This document shows positions 50,637 to 59,154 of a stretch of 64,000 bases of DNA, piece by piece. Every line of letters starts with the position of its first letter. Within the stretch, counting starts at the first letter, position 1. A program made the position numbers and the translations under genes. The notes under the pieces are model-generated. The model searched no databases. It worked only from the letters and a program-made list of their open reading frames with translations, and was not told the DNA's origin. Where the stretch lies: positions 558,001 to 622,000 of the forward strand of contig NZ_WUMK01000003.1 of assembly GCF_009827055.1 (NCBI RefSeq), written 5' to 3'. Source of the DNA: Shinella kummerowiae (lineage in GTDB: Bacteria; Pseudomonadota; Alphaproteobacteria; Rhizobiales; Rhizobiaceae).

Positions 50637-51637
50637 CTAGCCGATGAGGCTCGCAATCGAAACCGGCGCGCCGGTTCTCACCGAAAGGGTTGCCGCTTCA
50701 GCCATGGCGAGTGCCGCGACGCCATCGTCCAACGTGACGGGCAGCGGTTTTGCACCGTCGACCGCTTCCACGAAGGCTGCCCATTCCGCGGCATAGGCCG
50801 GCATATAGCGCTCAAGGAAGAAGTAGGTGGGTTTGGCGCCTGTTACACCTTGTGTCGTTGATTTCACCACGGTGTTCTCAAGCATGTTTTGCGCCTGGAG
50901 CAGGCCGTCGGAACCGAGCAGTTCCACGCGTTGGTCATAGCCGTAGACCGCGCGGCGGCTGTTCTTGATGACAGCGATGCGGCCGTCGGCATAGCTGAGT
51001 GTCACCACGGCGGTATCGACGTCGCCCGCGCCACCGATCTCGGGGTCAACGATGGACGAGCCAACGGCTGTTACCGTGGCCGGCGCCCTACCCATGATAA
51101 AATTCGCCATGTCGAAGTCGTGGATCATCATGTCCCGGAAGAGACCGCCCACACCGTGATATAGGAAACGGGCGGCGGCGCGGGATCGAAGGACGTGATG
51201 GAGAGCAGTTCCGGCTTGCCGATCTCGCCCGCATCCACCGCCTTCTTCAGCGTTGAAAAGTTCGGATCGAAACGGCGGTTGAAGCCGATCATTACCGGGC
51301 ATCCCGTCGAAGCGACCGCTTCCTGGCACGCACGGGCACGCGCCAGACTGAGATCGACCGGCTTTTCACAGAGCACTGCCTTTCCGGCGGCGGTCGCCCG
51401 CTCGATCAGGTCGGAATGTGTATCTGTCGACGTGGCGATCAAGACGGCGTCGATCGTTCTGTCCTGGAGAATGTTATCTGTATCGCGCACCTCGGTACCG
51501 TACTGGGCAGCAATTTTTTGGGCAGCAGCCGTGTTGATGTCGGACACGGCCACCAGCGAGCTGCCAGGGTGGCTGGTGATCGCCGTGGCGTGCACGCCGG
51601 CAATGCGTCCGGCGCCGAGAAGACCAACTTTGAGCAT
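50637..51637 (-). pseudogene. Frameshifted Gfo/Idh/MocA (IolG-like) dehydrogenase
   Basis: The 5' part (from 51637) encodes MLKVGLLGAGRIAGVHATAI (NAD-binding), the Lys-containing VLCEKPVDLS and GFNRRFDPNF, then PPPVSYI, where the frame goes wrong near 51151 and stops at 51128. The rest continues in another frame with GGLFRDMMIHDFDMANFIMG through VRTGAPVSIASLIG. The two halves join perfectly if one base is restored at GTGTGGGCGG, giving a normal-length protein of about 333 residues. It would oxidise an inositol-type polyol or sugar. The break is a real mutation or a sequencing error. Confidence 0.85.
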
Positions 51638-51655
51638 AGGATTTTCCTCTTCTGA

Positions 51656-52480
51656 TCAGAGACCGATGTCGGCCTTGAAAGCATTGAATTCCGTGTCGCC
51701 GATCGCGACGTTGTGCTGGGACTGCGGATAGGCACCCGTGTTCACATCCGCGATGAATTCGCGGAAGGCTGCGATGCGTTCCTTCTGCAGCCTGTCGAAT
51801 TCGGCTGCAAAATTGCGATAGGTCTTGGCGTGGCGCGGCCGATGTCCGTCGGTGTGTCCGAGCACGTCTTCCGCAAAAAGATATTGTGCGTCCGCACCCG
51901 GGCCGGCACCCATGCCGAGCATGATCATCGTGGTATTCTTCGCGATCAGTTCGCCGACCCGGTCCGGCACGACCTCCAGCTCCGCCCCGAAGCAGCCGAT
52001 GGCTTCGAGCTGCTTGACGTGCCGGAAAACTCTGGCCGCCTCCTCGGCCGTCTTGCCCACCGCGCGAAACCCGGTCCAGGTAATGTAGGAGGGAATGAGC
52101 CCGACATGGGCGACGACCGGGACATGATTGTCGCAAAGCACCTTCTGGATATCGAGCGAGGCGGCGCAATAGAAGCAGTCGCCGCCCATGGCGGAGAAGT
52201 GAAAGGCGGCGCGCAAATAATCCTCGGCCGTTGCCAGCGGACGCCCCTCGAATTTGCCCCATCCTCCAAAGGGGAGACCGACCTGCACGAAGCAACGGCC
52301 CGCCGCCTCGCGCATCTCGGGGGAGAAGAAGCGCCCCTCGATCGAGAGCATGTGGATGCCCGCAGCATCGGCGGCGGCCGCCTCCTCAATCGTGGTGACA
52401 TAGAGCATTGAAATCTTTTCGCCCCGCGCCTTCATGGCGCGGATGTCGGCGACGGTCGGACGCGTGTTTTTGTGAACCAT
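51656..52480 (-). CDS. PanB-like (ketopantoate hydroxymethyltransferase family) enzyme
   Basis: TIM-barrel protein of 274 residues of the PanB/PEP-mutase superfamily. AHVGLIPSY (124-132) matches the PanB HxGLTPQ segment, Glu169 in LEVVP matches the catalytic glutamate, and LGMGAGPGADAQ matches the GAG loop. The PanB metal site GDS is IEG here (Glu48), so the metal environment differs. Placement between an isomerase and an inositol-dehydrogenase-like gene argues for a specialised aldol/retro-aldol step rather than pantothenate synthesis. The ATG follows the isomerase stop by four bases. Confidence 0.75.
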   Translation of the reverse strand: MVHKNTRPTVADIRAMKARGEKISMLYVTTIEEAAAADAAGIHMLSIEGRFFSPEMREAAGRCFVQVGLPFGGWGKFEGRPLATAEDYLRAAFHFSAMGGDCFYCAASLDIQKVLCDNHVPVVAHVGLIPSYITWTGFRAVGKTAEEAARVFRHVKQLEAIGCFGAELEVVPDRVGELIAKNTTMIMLGMGAGPGADAQYLFAEDVLGHTDGHRPRHAKTYRNFAAEFDRLQKERIAAFREFIADVNTGAYPQSQHNVAIGDTEFNAFKADIGL

Positions 52481-52484
52481 GGGA

Positions 52485-53264
52485 TTACACCGTGAATGCG
52501 TTGCGGAAGGCCTCGAGGGCGGCCTCGGGATTGCCCGAAGCGAAGGCCTCCATGCCGACCGGGCCGGCATATCCCATGGCCTTCAGCGCCCTGGCGATGC
52601 CATGCCAGTTCACCTCGCCGGTACCCGGTTCACAGCGTCCCGGCACGTCGGCCACCTGAATTTCGCCGATCCACGGCAGACATTTACGGCAGAGTTCGAT
52701 CAGGTTCCCCTCGCCGATCTGGGCATGGTAGAGGTCGAGATTGAGCCGCAAACGCGGATGATCGATGCTCGACACCAGAGCAAGCGTATCCTCAGCCCGC
52801 CCGAATGGCACGCCGGGATGATCGACGGGCAGATTGAGGTTTTCCAACGTGAAGATGACACCTTCCGCTTCGGCCATGTCGGCCACACGGCAAAGTGTAT
52901 CGCGCGCCTTTAGCCACATATCACCTGTCACCACCTCGATAGGCTGGACCGGGAGCCCGCGCTCTCCCAACCCCGTGCCGTGCAGGTTCAACCGCTGGAC
53001 GCCGAGACGCTTGCCGATCTGCGCGGTTTCCCGCGCGGTGCGCAGAAGCTCGGCAGCACCTTCGTCATCCGTCAGGCGACCGGCGAGATAACCGTTCATG
53101 ATGGTGAAGGTGGCGCCAGTGGCTTCGAGCTTTGCCAGATCATGCTCCGGCCAGTTCCAAAGGCCGACGCCGAAACCCATTTCCGTGAGGCGGGAGGCTC
53201 GCCATTCGATGGCTCGCTCCCGCCAGATCATTTCGGCGCAAGCCGCCAATGCAAACTGTGTCAT
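52485..53264 (-). CDS. TIM-barrel sugar isomerase/epimerase (hydroxypyruvate isomerase-like)
   Basis: AP-endonuclease-2-fold protein of 259 residues. Metal-ligand candidates are Glu in FTLENLNLP, Asp in LNLDLYHAQIGEGN, Gln in IGEIQVADVPGRCEPGTGEV and Glu in VGMEAF. The VADVPGR..PGTGE pattern is typical of hydroxypyruvate isomerase (Hyi) and relatives such as MocC and IolI. It lies downstream of a Rieske ferredoxin gene, four bases before the PanB-like gene. The substrate is probably a keto-inositol or keto-sugar; not resolved. Confidence 0.87.
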   Translation of the reverse strand: MTQFALAACAEMIWRERAIEWRASRLTEMGFGVGLWNWPEHDLAKLEATGATFTIMNGYLAGRLTDDEGAAELLRTARETAQIGKRLGVQRLNLHGTGLGERGLPVQPIEVVTGDMWLKARDTLCRVADMAEAEGVIFTLENLNLPVDHPGVPFGRAEDTLALVSSIDHPRLRLNLDLYHAQIGEGNLIELCRKCLPWIGEIQVADVPGRCEPGTGEVNWHGIARALKAMGYAGPVGMEAFASGNPEAALEAFRNAFTV

Positions 53265-53268
53265 GTCA

Positions 53269-53580
53269 TCAAATCTCTATGAAAACGTCGCCACCCTCGA
53301 CCTTGACCGGCCAGGTGCGAAGGTTAATGCAGGCAGGCGCGCGCATCGCCTCTCCGGTCTTGTAGTCGAATTGCGCGCTGTGTTTTGGACACTCGATGAT
53401 GCCGTCCATCACCAGACCGTCGGCGAGGTGCACATGCTCGTGTGTGCAGATTCCGTCGACGCAGAAGAATTCGTCTTCGGGGCTGCGGATCACCAGAAAG
53501 GTGCGTCCGTCATGATCGAAACGGATCTGCTCTTCGAGCTCGACGTCTTCGGTTGCGCAAGCGCGGGTCCAGGTCCCCAT
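53269..53580 (-). CDS. Rieske [2Fe-2S] ferredoxin, MocE-like
   Basis: Electron carrier of 103 residues. The Rieske cluster motif is CTH at 45-47 and CPKH at 64-67 (Cys45, His47, Cys64, His67), spaced as in small Rieske ferredoxins of dioxygenase and MocE type. The start MGTWTRA at 53580 follows AAAGGATGAAGAC. It probably passes electrons to the desaturase-family oxygenase encoded at 56688-57710. No ferredoxin reductase gene is present, so one must be supplied from elsewhere. Confidence 0.88.
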   Translation of the reverse strand: MGTWTRACATEDVELEEQIRFDHDGRTFLVIRSPEDEFFCVDGICTHEHVHLADGLVMDGIIECPKHSAQFDYKTGEAMRAPACINLRTWPVKVEGGDVFIEI

Positions 53581-53623
53581 GTCTTCATCCTTTGGCAGTT
53601 CAGGGTATGTTGATGCGGTGGCG

Positions 53624-54451
53624 TCAGGCCGATGCACCGGCGTGTTGCGGCGCATGGCCGTCATGTGTCGCCATGTAGCCATCGATCTGGGCCTCCAGTT
53701 CCGCCATCGTTTCGCCACCGGCCATCAGGTCGGTTATCTCTTCGCGCGTTTTTTCCCCCTTACGGAAATCGGCGGCGACGGCGCCACGGATCAACACCGC
53801 GAAGTGATCACCCACCGCCATGGCATGCATGACCTGGTGCGTGATGAAGACGACGGCGAGACCCCGCCGCTTCGCCTCGTTGACGATCCTCAAGACATGG
53901 GTCGCCTGCTTCACGCCAAGCGCTGCCGTCGGCTCATCTAGGATCAGAACCTTCGCGCCGAAATGCACCGCGCGGGCAATGGCGAGGGACTGCCGTTCAC
54001 CGCCAGAAAGCCCGCCAACCAGCCTGTCGCCATCCTCGATCCGGGTAATGCCGAAGTCGCGGACGGCCTTCACGGCGATCTCGTTCGCCTTCTTGCGATC
54101 GAAGATCTTGAACGGCCCCCAGCCCTTGGTCGGCTCGACGCCAATGAAGAACGAGCGACCGATGCTCATCAGCGGGAAGGTGCCACCGAACTGATGGACG
54201 GTCGCGATACCCCGGTTGCTGGCATCGCGGGGCCCAGTGAATTCGATGGGCCTGCCGTCCATCTCGATCGTGCCGGAGTTCGGGCGATACACGCCGGAAA
54301 GCGTCTTGATGAGCGTCGACTTGCCGGCGCCATTGTCGCCGAGCAGGCAAAGGACTTCGCCTGGACAGATATCCAGCGAGATGTCCTGGAGGACGTCGAT
54401 CGGGCCAAAGGACTTGCAGATGTTTCTGAGCTTCAGGATGGGTGTAGACAT
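53624..54451 (-). CDS. Ribose-type ABC importer ATPase, single domain (FrcA-like)
   Basis: ATPase of 275 residues. Walker A is GDNGAGKST at 38-46, the signature LSGGERQSLAIARAV, Walker B LILDEPTAALGVKQ and switch ITHQVMHAMAVGD. It has one nucleotide-binding domain, unlike the two-domain RbsA (~500 residues), and matches the short FrcA type. The Q-loop region reads VHQFGGTFPLM. The start MSTPILKL overlaps no gene but follows the permease stop by eight bases. It serves the importer encoded at 54460-56569. Confidence 0.9.
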   Translation of the reverse strand: MSTPILKLRNICKSFGPIDVLQDISLDICPGEVLCLLGDNGAGKSTLIKTLSGVYRPNSGTIEMDGRPIEFTGPRDASNRGIATVHQFGGTFPLMSIGRSFFIGVEPTKGWGPFKIFDRKKANEIAVKAVRDFGITRIEDGDRLVGGLSGGERQSLAIARAVHFGAKVLILDEPTAALGVKQATHVLRIVNEAKRRGLAVVFITHQVMHAMAVGDHFAVLIRGAVAADFRKGEKTREEITDLMAGGETMAELEAQIDGYMATHDGHAPQHAGASA

Positions 54452-54459
54452 GATCGACC

Positions 54460-55515
54460 TCACTTCTTCTTCGGCGAATAGGAGAGCGCCATGCTGCGGA
54501 AGGTGTTGTTCATGAGCACCGCGAGAAGCAGCATCACGCCGATGATCAGGCTCGACCAGTTGCGGTCGAAGGTCGTGAAGTAGATACCCTGATTGACCAC
54601 GGCGAAGGTGATCGTACCGAAGAAGATGCCGACGATGGAGCCGAAGCCGCCGGTGAGCAGCACGCCGCCCACGACCACCGAGATGATCGAGTTGAAGATG
54701 AAGGACATGCCGGCGGAAACCTGGGCCGAATTGAACAGGATCGCCTGGCACATGCCGACGAAGGCCGCACTCGTCGCGGAAAGGACAAACAGCACAATCG
54801 TCAGGCGGGATGTTGGAATGCCGGCATTGCGTGCGCTGATCTTGTCGCCGCCCATGGCGAAGATCCAGTTGCCATAGGGCGAGTAGTGGATGACGTAGAT
54901 ATAGATGGCGGTCAGTGCCAGCCACCAGAATATGATGACCTGGAAGGTGTTGGCCACGAACTGGCCGAAGAGAAACTTCGCCAGTTCCGGCGCCTTGAGA
55001 GCGACGCTGGTGGTGCCTGTGAGCAGAACGGACAGGCCGAGCACGAGTCCGGCGACGGCAAAGAGTGTGCCGAGCGTGACGATGAGGGACGGCACGTTGG
55101 TGCGCACCACAAGAAAGCCGTTCACCAGCCCGACGACGACGCCCAGGCCAAGGGTCGCGGCGATACCGAGCCAGATCGGGAGGCCGTAGTAGCCGGAGAT
55201 GATCGCGACCGTCATGGAACCGGCCGGGATCATAGAGCCGATCGAGATGTCCAGTTCCCCGGCAATCATCAAAAGTCCGATCGGAAAAGCGACGATCCCG
55301 AGGTTGGCTGCAACGTTCAGCCAGCTTGCGGCACCTGCGGGCTTCAGGAAGTCGATGCTTCCGAAAGCGATAAAAAAGACGAAGACACCGAAAAGACCAA
55401 GAAAGGCGCCTGCCTCGGGCCTGCGGAAAAGACCGCCGATAGAAAAGCGTGTTGCCGATGATGACGCCGGCGCATTGGCGACGACAATTGGTTGGCTTGC
55501 GGTTTTCGAATTCAT
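54460..55515 (-). CDS. Ribose-type ABC permease (FrcC/RbsC-like)
   Basis: Inner-membrane permease of 351 residues with about ten helices, for example GLFGVFVFFIAFGSIDFL and IFWWLALTAIYIYVIHYSPYG. The family signature AGELDISIGSMIP lies after the second helix, and FAMGGDKISARNAGIPTSRL precedes the C-terminal part. The start at 55515 follows AAAGGGGAACAATC. It takes substrate from the binding protein at 55595 and works with the ATPase downstream. Confidence 0.92.
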   Translation of the reverse strand: MNSKTASQPIVVANAPASSSATRFSIGGLFRRPEAGAFLGLFGVFVFFIAFGSIDFLKPAGAASWLNVAANLGIVAFPIGLLMIAGELDISIGSMIPAGSMTVAIISGYYGLPIWLGIAATLGLGVVVGLVNGFLVVRTNVPSLIVTLGTLFAVAGLVLGLSVLLTGTTSVALKAPELAKFLFGQFVANTFQVIIFWWLALTAIYIYVIHYSPYGNWIFAMGGDKISARNAGIPTSRLTIVLFVLSATSAAFVGMCQAILFNSAQVSAGMSFIFNSIISVVVGGVLLTGGFGSIVGIFFGTITFAVVNQGIYFTTFDRNWSSLIIGVMLLLAVLMNNTFRSMALSYSPKKK

Positions 55516-55594
55516 GATTGTTCCCCTTTCCGGTCGCCCGGATGTTACGAAGCCGCTCCCTGGGGAGGTGCAGGGAGCGGCTGGCGAGCGCGTG

Positions 55595-56569
55595 TTAACG
55601 TGCGCCCTTCGACACGCCAGCAAGCGTCGATTCGATATTCGACGCATCGACGATGCCTGGTCCGGTCAGCACCGGCCTCACCGGCAAATCGGTTCCGAAG
55701 TCGATGTGGGAGGCGAGCAGAGACACGGCGAGCAGAGACTGGAGATAGGGCTGCTGATCGATCGCAAAGAGCTGTGATCCGTTCTTGATGCGATCAAGGC
55801 TTGCCTCGTTGAAATCAAACGAGCCGAGCTTGACGGCCTCAACCTTGCCAGCCTGCTGAATGCCGCTCGCTGCCGCATCGGCATCACCGGCGGCGATCGT
55901 GATGACGCCGTCGATCGTGCCATCCTGTGAAAGCGTCGCCTTGACGGCCTCCGCGATCGCCGTCGGATCACCGAAGCTGGTTGCCGGCAGCGGCAGTTGC
56001 TTGCCGGCACCACCGGCCTTGGTGACACCGTCGATCACGCCCTTGCAGCGTGCTTCCTGGTTGGCACTGCCCGGCAGCGTGTTGACGCACAGCACGTTCT
56101 TCTGGCCGTTCTTACCGAAATAGTCGCCGCCGGCGGCACCAGCGATATACTCGTCGGACCCGACATAGTTGATTGCGCCTAGCTCCTTGGCCTTTTCGAG
56201 GGAACCGGCGTTCATCAGGATAACCTTGATGCCGCCGTCGACGGCCGCCTTGATCGCTTCATCTTCCGCTTCGGGAACCCAATTTGGAATGACGATGCCG
56301 CTGACGCCCTGGCTGATGGCGGTGCGCACGAGACCCGCCGCATCCGGGCCGAGATTGTCGTAGGTCTGGAGTTGCAGGTAACTGACCTTGCCGCCATTCG
56401 CCTCGACGACGAGCCGGCTGTCATCGACACCCTTCTTGATCTTCGTCCAGAAGGCATCGTCGGTCTTGCCGCCGACGACTGCGATGTCGGCGGCTTGCGC
56501 GATACTTGCGGCAAGACAGATGGCAGCCGTCATTGCGAGCGCCCTGGTCATGGTGGTCAGTCTGGTCAT
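55595..56569 (-). CDS. Ribose/rhizopine-type periplasmic binding protein
   Basis: Binding protein of 324 residues with a signal peptide ending near ASIAQA (about residue 26). The mature sequence opens ADIAVVGGKTDDAFWTKIKK and continues with Peripla_BP_4 features (YDNLGPDAAGLVRTAISQGV, GIVIPNW). It belongs to the sugar/polyol cluster of which MocB is a member, so a polyol-amine or sugar is plausible. The start at 56569 follows GGGGGAGGAAACCCG. The gene follows the desaturase gene by 118 bases. Confidence 0.88.
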   Translation of the reverse strand: MTRLTTMTRALAMTAAICLAASIAQAADIAVVGGKTDDAFWTKIKKGVDDSRLVVEANGGKVSYLQLQTYDNLGPDAAGLVRTAISQGVSGIVIPNWVPEAEDEAIKAAVDGGIKVILMNAGSLEKAKELGAINYVGSDEYIAGAAGGDYFGKNGQKNVLCVNTLPGSANQEARCKGVIDGVTKAGGAGKQLPLPATSFGDPTAIAEAVKATLSQDGTIDGVITIAAGDADAAASGIQQAGKVEAVKLGSFDFNEASLDRIKNGSQLFAIDQQPYLQSLLAVSLLASHIDFGTDLPVRPVLTGPGIVDASNIESTLAGVSKGAR

Positions 56570-56687
56570 CGGGTTTCCTCCCCCTGTGTCCGCCGAGTGG
56601 CGGGTTGCAAATGTTGAATGAATGGCTCGAAGCAGCCCTTCTCTTGTCGGCCCCCGCCTCCCCGCGGGTGCCGAGCGCCGGCTGAGA

Positions 56688-57710
56688 TCAGGAGTTCGCG
56701 CGCGCCGTCTTGGCGTTCATGCGCTCCTTCTTCTTCTGGAAGCGGGCCTGCATCTGCACGTCGCCGTCTTTTGTGCCGTCGTGCCAGGTGCCGAACCACT
56801 TATCGAGCGGGATCAGGCCATCGCCGCCGTAGTTCACCTCAAAATACTTGTGGTGCAGGTAGTGGGCGTAGGCATGCGTATCGAGCGGCGTTTCCTCGGT
56901 GATTTCCAGTTTGTCGAAGCCGATGTGACCGTTGACGGCACCAAAGCCTGCAATGTGAAGCTGGAACATCGCGACGATCGGGTTGGACGGGATGACGAGG
57001 TGCCAGAAGGCGACCGCGTGGTAGAGAAACCCCTCGACCGGATGCATGGAGAGCGAAGACCACGGCGACGGATTGACCGAATTGTGGTGCACCGAATGGA
57101 TCCAGCGATAGAGCGGACCCCAATGGATGAGCCGGTGGATGAAGAAGAAGTGCACCTCGTGGATCATCGGGGCCACGGCGACGAGGAAGGCGAGATAATA
57201 GGGATTGTCTGCCCAGCTCAGCCACGGCACCCAGCCATTGGCGAACACCCAGAGGAACACGACCTCGACCAGCGTCCACAGCGGGATCGAGATGAAGAAC
57301 GAGCGCAGGAAATTATCGATATTCTGGCTTTTGAACCAGAAGACGTCGGACGGCTGTTCGCCGGGGAACTTGGCGTTGTACTTGAAGCGATTGCCCTGCT
57401 TGCGCTTGACGTAGAAGAGCAGTTCGACCGAACCGTAGAAGACGAAGATGGCGCCCGCATTCACGGCGTAAAGCCAAAGCGGCCAACCCCAGCTCAGCGT
57501 CTTCATCACCGCGACCTCCGGCACGACGTAGAACCAGTAAAGCAGGGCCGTCGCCATGTGGAAGGCATTCCACGGCCAGACATACTCCGGCAGCCATTTC
57601 AGCACGGTCATCAGCTTGGGCGGCCAGGCCCAGAACGGCGCAACCTCGATATGTCCGTTCGGTGCCCAGTCACCGCGCTTGTTACGAGTTCCAAAATTGT
57701 GGTCGTCCAT
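56688..57710 (-). CDS. Sterol desaturase/fatty acid hydroxylase family oxygenase
   Basis: Membrane di-iron oxygenase of 340 residues (PF04116-like). The histidine boxes are HRLIH (192-196), HSVHH (205-209) and HYLHH (283-287), with PSPWSSLSMHPVEGFLYH between. Several hydrophobic helices surround them. It probably hydroxylates or demethylates the imported compound, drawing electrons from the Rieske ferredoxin encoded at 53269-53580. MocD, in rhizopine catabolism, plays a similar part, but this protein belongs to the sterol-desaturase family. The start follows GGAGGCAGGACG. First gene of the operon, divergent from LacI. Confidence 0.87.
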   Translation of the reverse strand: MDDHNFGTRNKRGDWAPNGHIEVAPFWAWPPKLMTVLKWLPEYVWPWNAFHMATALLYWFYVVPEVAVMKTLSWGWPLWLYAVNAGAIFVFYGSVELLFYVKRKQGNRFKYNAKFPGEQPSDVFWFKSQNIDNFLRSFFISIPLWTLVEVVFLWVFANGWVPWLSWADNPYYLAFLVAVAPMIHEVHFFFIHRLIHWGPLYRWIHSVHHNSVNPSPWSSLSMHPVEGFLYHAVAFWHLVIPSNPIVAMFQLHIAGFGAVNGHIGFDKLEITEETPLDTHAYAHYLHHKYFEVNYGGDGLIPLDKWFGTWHDGTKDGDVQMQARFQKKKERMNAKTARANS

Positions 57711-57962
57711 CGTCCTGCCTCCGGCGCGCGTCTAGCCTTGTCGTCAAAGGAGGGAGAAACGCTGCTCGCGCGCTGTCGCGGGCACAGCACGACGTTCCTC
57801 GGGCGAAAGCCCAAAGTGCGCAGTTCCGACGATGTCGAAGGCAGTTCCTCCCGGCGTGTGCACCGCATTCGCGTCACCCGCCGTCCTGTGAACAGACAAT
57901 GCCAACTTGACGTCTATTAAATCAAGGTGCATTTCTCTTGGAGGGTACGAACGTATCATTCG

Positions 57963-58003
57963 TCTCACGAGAGCTCGAAAATGGTACAATTTATCTCATG
58001 AGG
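57963..58003. promoter_or_regulatory. Paired TCTCA.GAG operator candidates
   Basis: TCTCACGAGA (57963-57972) and TCTCATGAGG (57994-58003) are similar palindromes with centres 31 bases apart, about three helical turns. They precede the GTG start of the LacI regulator and the divergent operon. Confidence 0.55.
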
Positions 58004-58008
58004 AATCC

Positions 58009-59037
58009 GTGAGAAGACCAACCATCCGCGATCTCGCCGAGGCCGCCGGCGTGTCCATCGCCACGACCAACCGGGTTTTGTCCGGTGCAGACAATGTGAG
58101 CGGCGGCACGCGGGAGAAGGTGCAGGCTGCGGCCACCACGATCGGCTTCTACGGACTGGGGGCGATACAAGCTCGCAACGCGGCAGCGCGTCCCAAATAC
58201 CGTTTCGGCGTGCTTCTTCTCCAGCCGCACCGCCCGTTCTACAGACTGGTCGCGCGCGCCCTGATGGACGCAGCCGCGCAAGCCACCTCGGCCGACATCG
58301 ATCTCAGGATCGAGCATCTGGAAGACCTCTCGCCACAGAACACCGCCGATCGGGCGCTGGCGCTTGCCAAGGAATGCGACGCCATCTGCATTACCACCGC
58401 TGTCCACCCCGTCGTCACGCAGGCGCTCGCCGACATACAGACGAAGGGCATCCCCGTGTTCGCGCTGATCTCCCAGCTCGCCGCAACGGGCCAGATCCAC
58501 TATATCGGGCTCGACAACTGGAAAGTCGGCAGAACCGCCGCCTGGGCGTTCGATCACATCTGCAAGGTTCCCGGCAAGATCGGCATCCTCATGGGCAACC
58601 CGCGCTATCGCAACCAGGAAATGAACGAGACCGGCTTCCGTTCATATTTTCGCGAGCACGCCCGAGACTTCGTTTTGCTCGAGCCTCTCTCGACATTCGA
58701 ATCCTCGGCCGTTGCCCAGGAAATGACAGAGCGTCTTCTACACGACCATGCCGATCTCGCGGGCTTGTATGTCGCCGGTGGGGGCATCAGCGGTGCCCTC
58801 GCCGCCCTGCGCGCCAGCGACCGGGCTGGCAAACTGATCGTGGTCGGTTACGAGCTGATGGACAATGTCAGGGCCGCTCTGCTCGACGGAACCATAACCC
58901 TCTCCATCGCCCATCCCCTGACGCAACTGGCAAGCGAAACGATCAGCGGCATGACGCGAGCGATGGCGTCCAACGGTGAGAATGTCAGTCATACCAGGAT
59001 AGTGCCGTTTGACATCTACACGCGGGAAAATCTGTAG
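58009..59037 (+). CDS. LacI-family regulator of the moc-like operon
   Basis: Regulator of 342 residues. The HTH reads PTIRDLAEAAGVSIATTNRV, and the sensor domain is of the Peripla_BP_4 type (YRFGVLLLQPHRPFYRLVAR; YVAGGGISGALAALRASDRA), the same fold as the operon's binding protein. The start is GTG 58009, with AGGA five bases ahead. An upstream extension of 34 codons contains no ribosome site. It is divergent from the oxygenase operon and paired TCTCAnGAG sites lie between. The ligand is probably the imported compound or its product. Confidence 0.88.
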   Translation: MRRPTIRDLAEAAGVSIATTNRVLSGADNVSGGTREKVQAAATTIGFYGLGAIQARNAAARPKYRFGVLLLQPHRPFYRLVARALMDAAAQATSADIDLRIEHLEDLSPQNTADRALALAKECDAICITTAVHPVVTQALADIQTKGIPVFALISQLAATGQIHYIGLDNWKVGRTAAWAFDHICKVPGKIGILMGNPRYRNQEMNETGFRSYFREHARDFVLLEPLSTFESSAVAQEMTERLLHDHADLAGLYVAGGGISGALAALRASDRAGKLIVVGYELMDNVRAALLDGTITLSIAHPLTQLASETISGMTRAMASNGENVSHTRIVPFDIYTRENL

Positions 59038-59154
59038 AGAGTGAGATCAAATCTCAGCGCGCTCTTGAGCCGATTCGAACCAAGGGACACACAGCTCGAC
59101 CACCAACTAGCTGATCAGATTGCGGATTTTTCTTCTCCTGATATTCTGCAGCTT

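Noticed and set aside
50637-51329. Separate 230-codon dehydrogenase gene
   Set aside because: Its first 60 or so codons are antisense-like noise; the real content begins at the frameshift and continues the upstream half.
59041-59056. TGAGAT-CAA-ATCTCA hairpin after the LacI gene
   Set aside because: A six-base AU-rich stem without a T-run is too weak to call a terminator.
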